Positions 59,594 through 64,000 of a stretch of DNA of 64,000 nt are shown in pieces. The position numbers and the translations under genes were made by a program. Source of the stretch: Muribaculum sp. (GTDB lineage Bacteria; Bacteroidota; Bacteroidia; Bacteroidales; Muribaculaceae). Position 1 is the first letter of the stretch. Each line of letters begins with the position of its first letter. The notes beneath the pieces were generated by a model, which saw only the letters and a program-made list of their open reading frames with translations, was not told where the DNA came from and ran no database searches. The stretch spans positions 124,001 through 188,000 of the forward strand of contig VSOZ01000001.1 of NCBI GenBank assembly GCA_009775095.1, in the 5' to 3' direction.

Positions 59594-62500
59594 TCACGCG
59601 GACTTCGACGTCACACGCTTTTTAAATTTCATGACACTTCGGTAAATCAATACAAAGAAGAAAGGCACAAGCAATATGCCGAACACTACGGCAAATATCA
59701 TTCCGAAAAATACGCCAGTACCTATGGCTTGACGGCTTGCCGAACCCGGTCCCGAAGCGAGTACCATAGGAAGCATGCCGAGAATGAATGCAAGCGATGT
59801 CATAAGAATAGGTCTGAACCTCAACCTTGACGCATAGATAGCCGCCTGAAGCGCATCGACTCCCTTGTCGGTCTGTTCCTTGGCAAACTCCACTATAAGA
59901 ATGGCGTTTTTAGCCGCCATACCCATAAGCATCACAAGACCGATCTGGAAGTATATGTCGTTTTCAAGTCCGCACATCCACTCACCGATGTAAGCCCCCA
60001 GCGCAGCCACAGGCAACGACAGCAATACCGCCACGGGCACAGTCCAGCTCTCATAAAGAGCGGCGAGAAACAAGAACACAAACAAGAACACCAACGCCAG
60101 CACAAGCCCGGTCTTACCCCCGGCCTGCTTCTCCTGAAACGACAATCCGCTCCACTCCACTCCGATGTTCTCGGGAAGTTTTTCGGAAGCTATCTTCTCA
60201 AGCGCGGCCATAGCCTCGCCCGAGCTGTAGCCCTTGGAAGCCTCGCCTCTTATCACCGAGGAGTTAAACATATTGAAGCGTTTTATATTGCCCGGACCGG
60301 TAGTATAGGAAGTAGTGCCGAGCGAAGCAAGCGGTATCATCGTATTGCCGCTTCCCCGTACAAAGAAGAGGTTTATATTCTCACGATGCTCGCGGTACGG
60401 AGCCTCGGCCTGAATGTATACACGGTATATACGGTTAAACATGTTGAAGTCGTTGACATACACCGACCCGGTATAAGCCTTCATAGTCGAAAACACATCG
60501 GCCAGCGGCACCCCCGAGAACTTCACCTTGTCACGATCGACATCGAAGTAAAGCTGCGGTATGTCGGCCTGCAATGACGATGACAGACCGGTAATGGACT
60601 TCTGCGCCGAAGCGTATCGCATAAGAGTGTCGGTAGCGCTGACAAGGTCGTCAAGGGTGGCGTCGCCGCGAGCCTCAAGCTGCATCTCGAAACCGCCCGA
60701 TGTACCGAGACCCGGAATAACAGGCGGGCGAGACAGATAAATCTTGCACTCGGGGTACTGCTCCATATCTTTTCTTACAACCGCCATTATATCGTCGATA
60801 GTCTCATCGTCACGCTCTTCCCACGGCTTGAGAATAACCGTAAGTTCACTGCGGGCCTGACTGCTGCCAACCTGCGAACTGCTTCCGGCTACACTCTGCA
60901 CATACTGTACTGCCGGATTCGCCATAAGATAAGCCACCGCACGCTCCGTGATAGTGCGAGTGCGCTCAAGAGTAGCACCCTCAGGCAACTCAAGTTCGAC
61001 CTTGAAATAGCCTTGATCCTCAACGGGAAGGAAACTTGAAGGCATCAGGTGGTTTATGACAAGTATAACGGCTATCATGGACACAAACCCCACAAGCACG
61101 CGCTTCTTGTTTTTTATAGTGACACCGATGACGCTGACAAATTTATCGTTGCCGGTAGCCAGCCATTGGTTTATCTTACGGAACACTATATTTTTCTTCT
61201 CATCCTTTTTTGCCGGACGCAGGATAAGTGAACACATGACCGGACTCAGCGTAAGCGCCACAACGGCCGACAGAAGTACCGACACAACGATGGTCACGGT
61301 AAACTGACGATAAAGCTGCCCCGTGATACCACCAAGAAAACTTACCGGCACAAACACCGCGGCAAGGACCAGCGATGTAGCGATGATAGGACTCGTAAGC
61401 CCCGTCATGGCCTTTTTGGTAGCTTCGTAAGGCGACAGTCCTTCGGTAGACATTATATGCTCCACATTTTCCACCACCACGATGGCGTCATCGACCACAA
61501 TACCGATAGCAAGCACAAGGCCGAGCAAGGTAAGCATGTTGAGCGAGAAGCCGAATATGAGCATGAAACCGAATGTACCGATAAGAGAAATCGGCACGGC
61601 AATCAACGGAATAAGAGTGGCTCGCCAGCTCTGCAACGACAGGTATACGACAAAAATCACAAGAAACAGTGCCTCAAAAAGCGTCTTGTACACCTCATGT
61701 ATGGACTCCGATATATAGGTGGTCATGTCGAAAGGTATGTCATAGCTCAACCCGTCGGGAAAACTCGAGCTGATCTCCTTCATGGCCTCCTTGACACGAG
61801 TGGCAACATCCATGGCATTGGCGCCGGGCAACATATATATGGCAAGCACTGCGGCGTTCTCGCCGTTTATACCGCTCTCCGTGTTGTAGGACTGCGCTTC
61901 AAGCGATATACGCGCCACATCGCGCAACCTTATTATAGAGCCGTCGGGATTGGCCCTCACAACGATATCCTCAAATTGACTTACAGATGACAGTCGTCCC
62001 TGTGTGGTGATAGGTATGGTTATGTCAAGTCCTTTTACGGGCTGCTGTCCGAGCACTCCGGCCGCCGACTCGCGGTTCTGGTCCTTCAGGGCTTTCTGCA
62101 GGTCGCCTACGGTTATGCCGAGATTGGCAAGTTTGTCAGGCTGCACCCATATCTGCATGGCGTAATATCGGCTGCCGATGTTGGACACTCGGCCCACTCC
62201 GGGTATTCGACGCAAGAGGTCAAGCACGTTGAGTGTGGCGAAATTGCTAAGATATATCTCGTCAAACTTCGGATCGGTCGAAGTAAGGCATATGGTCAGT
62301 AGCTGGCTCGGTGCCTGCTTCTCCACCGATATACCGTTTTGTACAACCTCGGCCGGAAGTCGCGACTCGGCCAGCTTTATACGGTTCTGTATCTCTACGG
62401 CGGCCAAGTCGGGATTGGCCGATATGTCAAACGTCACCGTAGCCGAAAAGCCGCCCGAATTTGAGCTTGACGACTCCATGTAAAGCATGCCGGGTGTGCC

Positions 62501-62713
62501 GTTGAGTTCCTGCTCTATCGGAGTGGCCACAGCTTGCGACACGGTAAGTGCGCTCGCTCCGGGATAAGACGCGCTGATCTTTACCACCGGAGGGGTTATC
62601 TGCGGATACTGATCTATAGGCAGCATGGTCATGCCTATGATGCCTATGATCACTATAAGTATTGATATTACGATCGAAAATACGGGTCGATCGATAAAAA
62701 AGCTCATCTTCAT
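59594..62713 (-). CDS. HAE1-family RND efflux permease (AcrB-like)
   Basis: The protein has 1039 aa, the normal length. MSFFIDRPVFSIVISILIVI opens TM1. Porter subdomains lie at about residues 40-330 and 560-870, and twelve helices are present. The proton relay Asp pair lies in TM4 (GIVVDDAIVVVENV). SGLSFQEKQAGGKTGL and FAGLRPTPGIG-like funnel motifs are typical. It pumps drugs or bile salts out with proton influx. It is spaced 10 bp from the MFP and 17 bp from the OMF, so it forms a complete pump. Confidence 0.96.
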   Translation of the reverse strand: MKMSFFIDRPVFSIVISILIVIIGIIGMTMLPIDQYPQITPPVVKISASYPGASALTVSQAVATPIEQELNGTPGMLYMESSSSNSGGFSATVTFDISANPDLAAVEIQNRIKLAESRLPAEVVQNGISVEKQAPSQLLTICLTSTDPKFDEIYLSNFATLNVLDLLRRIPGVGRVSNIGSRYYAMQIWVQPDKLANLGITVGDLQKALKDQNRESAAGVLGQQPVKGLDITIPITTQGRLSSVSQFEDIVVRANPDGSIIRLRDVARISLEAQSYNTESGINGENAAVLAIYMLPGANAMDVATRVKEAMKEISSSFPDGLSYDIPFDMTTYISESIHEVYKTLFEALFLVIFVVYLSLQSWRATLIPLIAVPISLIGTFGFMLIFGFSLNMLTLLGLVLAIGIVVDDAIVVVENVEHIMSTEGLSPYEATKKAMTGLTSPIIATSLVLAAVFVPVSFLGGITGQLYRQFTVTIVVSVLLSAVVALTLSPVMCSLILRPAKKDEKKNIVFRKINQWLATGNDKFVSVIGVTIKNKKRVLVGFVSMIAVILVINHLMPSSFLPVEDQGYFKVELELPEGATLERTRTITERAVAYLMANPAVQYVQSVAGSSSQVGSSQARSELTVILKPWEERDDETIDDIMAVVRKDMEQYPECKIYLSRPPVIPGLGTSGGFEMQLEARGDATLDDLVSATDTLMRYASAQKSITGLSSSLQADIPQLYFDVDRDKVKFSGVPLADVFSTMKAYTGSVYVNDFNMFNRIYRVYIQAEAPYREHRENINLFFVRGSGNTMIPLASLGTTSYTTGPGNIKRFNMFNSSVIRGEASKGYSSGEAMAALEKIASEKLPENIGVEWSGLSFQEKQAGGKTGLVLALVFLFVFLFLAALYESWTVPVAVLLSLPVAALGAYIGEWMCGLENDIYFQIGLVMLMGMAAKNAILIVEFAKEQTDKGVDALQAAIYASRLRFRPILMTSLAFILGMLPMVLASGPGSASRQAIGTGVFFGMIFAVVFGILLVPFFFVLIYRSVMKFKKRVTSKSA

Positions 62714-62723
62714 ACAATCGTCA

Positions 62724-63878
62724 TCATTCTTTTTCCTCTTCGATTATAGCATCGGATACTTTCACCTTTACTCCGGGCGACAGCTTGTGATAGCCCTCGA
62801 CAACCACATTCTCGCCGGGATTAAGACCGCGCTCGACCACAATGTTGTTCTGGAATTCCGGTCCGAGTTCAACAAAACGCTTCTCGACGGTAGAGTCGGC
62901 ACGCATAATATATATGTACGAACCTCCCTTTTCGATGATAACGGACTTCTGCGGCACTACAGTGGCATCTTCCCTTATGTCAAGCAGCACTTTCACCTTT
63001 GTAAACTGGCCGGGCAATATGGCACGTTCAGGATTTGGCATTTCGGCACGCACCGAGAATGTACCCGTCTCCGGATCGACCTGCGGCTCGGCAAAATCCA
63101 CCATACCTTTATGCAGATACACGGTGTTGTCGGCAAGAGTGATGGTGACATAAGGCTGCCATGAACGGGTCTTGTCCTGCTGACCTAAAGCCACATTGCG
63201 CTCCTTGCTCTTCAGATAGTCCAACGCCGTCATGCTGAAATCGATAAGGACCGTATCGCTCTTTACGATAGTGGCCAGCAACGACTTTGCACCGGGTCCC
63301 ACCAAAGTACCAAGATCGACATTGCGCTCGCTTATATGGCCCGACAACGGCGACCTCACTGTCGTATAACCGAGCTCAAGCTCTGCCTGCGCAAGGTCGG
63401 CGCGACTCATGGCCACCGCAGCTTTGGCTGTCTCGTATGCAGCCACGGCATTGTCAAGATCAAGGCGGCTGGCGGCATTCTGCTCATGCAGCGGCTTTAT
63501 ACGCTCAAGATCACGCTCCGCCTTCTGTGCCTGCGCCTCATCCTTTTTAAGCTGAGCGCGTGCCTTGTCTACTTTGGCACGGTACTGGTCGGGATTTATG
63601 ATAAACAGCACCTGATTTTTCTTCACATAAGTACCCTCCTCGAAAAGCATCTTCTCAAGATAGCCCTCGACACGTGCACGGACCTCGACAAACTGCTGTG
63701 CCCTCACACGCCCCACGTACTCACCGTAGATCTCAACATCTTCCTGCTGTGCAGGCTCTATCGCAATGACCGGCAACTCGGTGACAGTCTTCTTACATCC
63801 ATAGGAGGCTCCCCCGATTACCATAGCGGAAACCCATAGCGATAACATCTTTTTCAATCGTAAACCAAATCCTTTCAT
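62724..63878 (-). CDS. RND efflux periplasmic adaptor (MFP)
   Basis: From the ATG at 63876-63878 the product has 384 aa. The lipoprotein signal ends at SYGCKKT. The hairpin domain begins VEVRARVEGYLEKMLFEEGT, followed by a long coiled coil (AQLKKDEAQAQKAERDLERI) and TTVRSPLSGHISERNV, the classic HlyD/AcrA core. It bridges the RND permease and OMF. It is the first gene of the operon. Confidence 0.94.
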   Translation of the reverse strand: MKGFGLRLKKMLSLWVSAMVIGGASYGCKKTVTELPVIAIEPAQQEDVEIYGEYVGRVRAQQFVEVRARVEGYLEKMLFEEGTYVKKNQVLFIINPDQYRAKVDKARAQLKKDEAQAQKAERDLERIKPLHEQNAASRLDLDNAVAAYETAKAAVAMSRADLAQAELELGYTTVRSPLSGHISERNVDLGTLVGPGAKSLLATIVKSDTVLIDFSMTALDYLKSKERNVALGQQDKTRSWQPYVTITLADNTVYLHKGMVDFAEPQVDPETGTFSVRAEMPNPERAILPGQFTKVKVLLDIREDATVVPQKSVIIEKGGSYIYIMRADSTVEKRFVELGPEFQNNIVVERGLNPGENVVVEGYHKLSPGVKVKVSDAIIEEEKE

Positions 63879-63963
63879 GTTAAATAAGCGATAATGTGCA
63901 AATAATAAACACACAAAACATATTATCGGTTCAATCAACAATGACTACAACCAACAGACGGCA

Positions 63964-63971
63964 CAAATTTA
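63964..63971 (-). promoter_or_regulatory. -7 box of the RND operon
   Basis: The complement reads TAAATTTG, a perfect TAnnTTTG, 85 bp upstream of the adaptor start codon. No regulator gene is visible within the window edge. Confidence 0.5.
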
Positions 63972-64000
63972 ATGCATTTCATCAAATTATAAGACGCATT

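Noticed and set aside
1..64000. CRISPR arrays, rRNA or tRNA genes
   Set aside because: I looked for regular repeat-spacer runs and for conserved RNA motifs in the gaps and saw none.

Overview
The window looks like a Bacteroidales chromosome segment, most likely from a gut Muribaculaceae- or Bacteroides-like organism. Support comes from many Bacteroidetes -7 promoter boxes (TAnnTTTG), Bacteroidales-type lipoproteins and barrels, MobV and MobP mobilization modules, and core genes of that order (mnmE, rsgA, mdh, priA). I saw no rRNA gene, tRNA gene, CRISPR array or intact insertion sequence. The family assignment is an inference from sequence style, not a database result.

Layout. (1) 1-2133: GC-rich core-like genes (threonine/serine exporter halves, a DUF6064 membrane protein), then AT-richer small genes including a DUF2284 Cys-rich protein. 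(2) 2234-about 13084: a mobilizable-element-like block with an OmpA-family protein, a MobV relaxase, a set of unknown genes, a catalytically degenerate serine recombinase, an HU protein, SSB and small unknown ORFs. No integrase is visible in it. (3) 13253-17129: two AraC regulators around a CatA-like acetyltransferase and a MATE exporter. (4) 17281-41257: a 24-kb integrated island bounded by a 12-bp direct repeat. The repeat lies in the last codons of mnmE, and the left flank restores an alternative mnmE ending (FCVGK-stop). (5) 41242-64000: GC-rich core chromosome with mnmE, a secreted nuclease, two paralogous barrels with an ECF sigma/anti-sigma pair, an HdhA-like steroid dehydrogenase, YjbQ, RsgA, a TsaC/YciO-family protein, Mdh, a thioredoxin lipoprotein, a C45 Ntn-hydrolase, PriA, a nitroreductase, an EamA transporter, an esterase, a P-loop kinase and a complete RND efflux operon.

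How the island works together (inference). Its right half is a mobility module: tyrosine integrase next to attR, HigBA, excisionase-like HTH proteins, a DnaC-like ATPase, MobC, a MobP-type relaxase and a coiled-coil accessory protein. Its left half is cargo: a Fic protein, HipBA, a RhuM/VbhA-like pair, and a long co-directional operon. That operon runs from an XRE regulator through two cytosine-methylase-family proteins, an McrB-like AAA+ motor and a LlaJI-family nuclease. It ends in a two-gene unit that resembles phage lambda RexAB in architecture (a 308-aa soluble protein plus a 143-aa four-helix membrane protein). A Vsr mismatch endonuclease lies upstream.

The most novel-looking item is a small RiPP locus at 31342-32992. 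A consensus Bacteroidetes promoter drives a 37-codon ORF encoding a Cys-rich peptide (C-x4-C-x4-C core), followed directly by a radical SAM/SPASM maturase with a PqqD-like N-terminal domain. The precursor gene is shorter than typical gene-calling cutoffs and could easily be missed.
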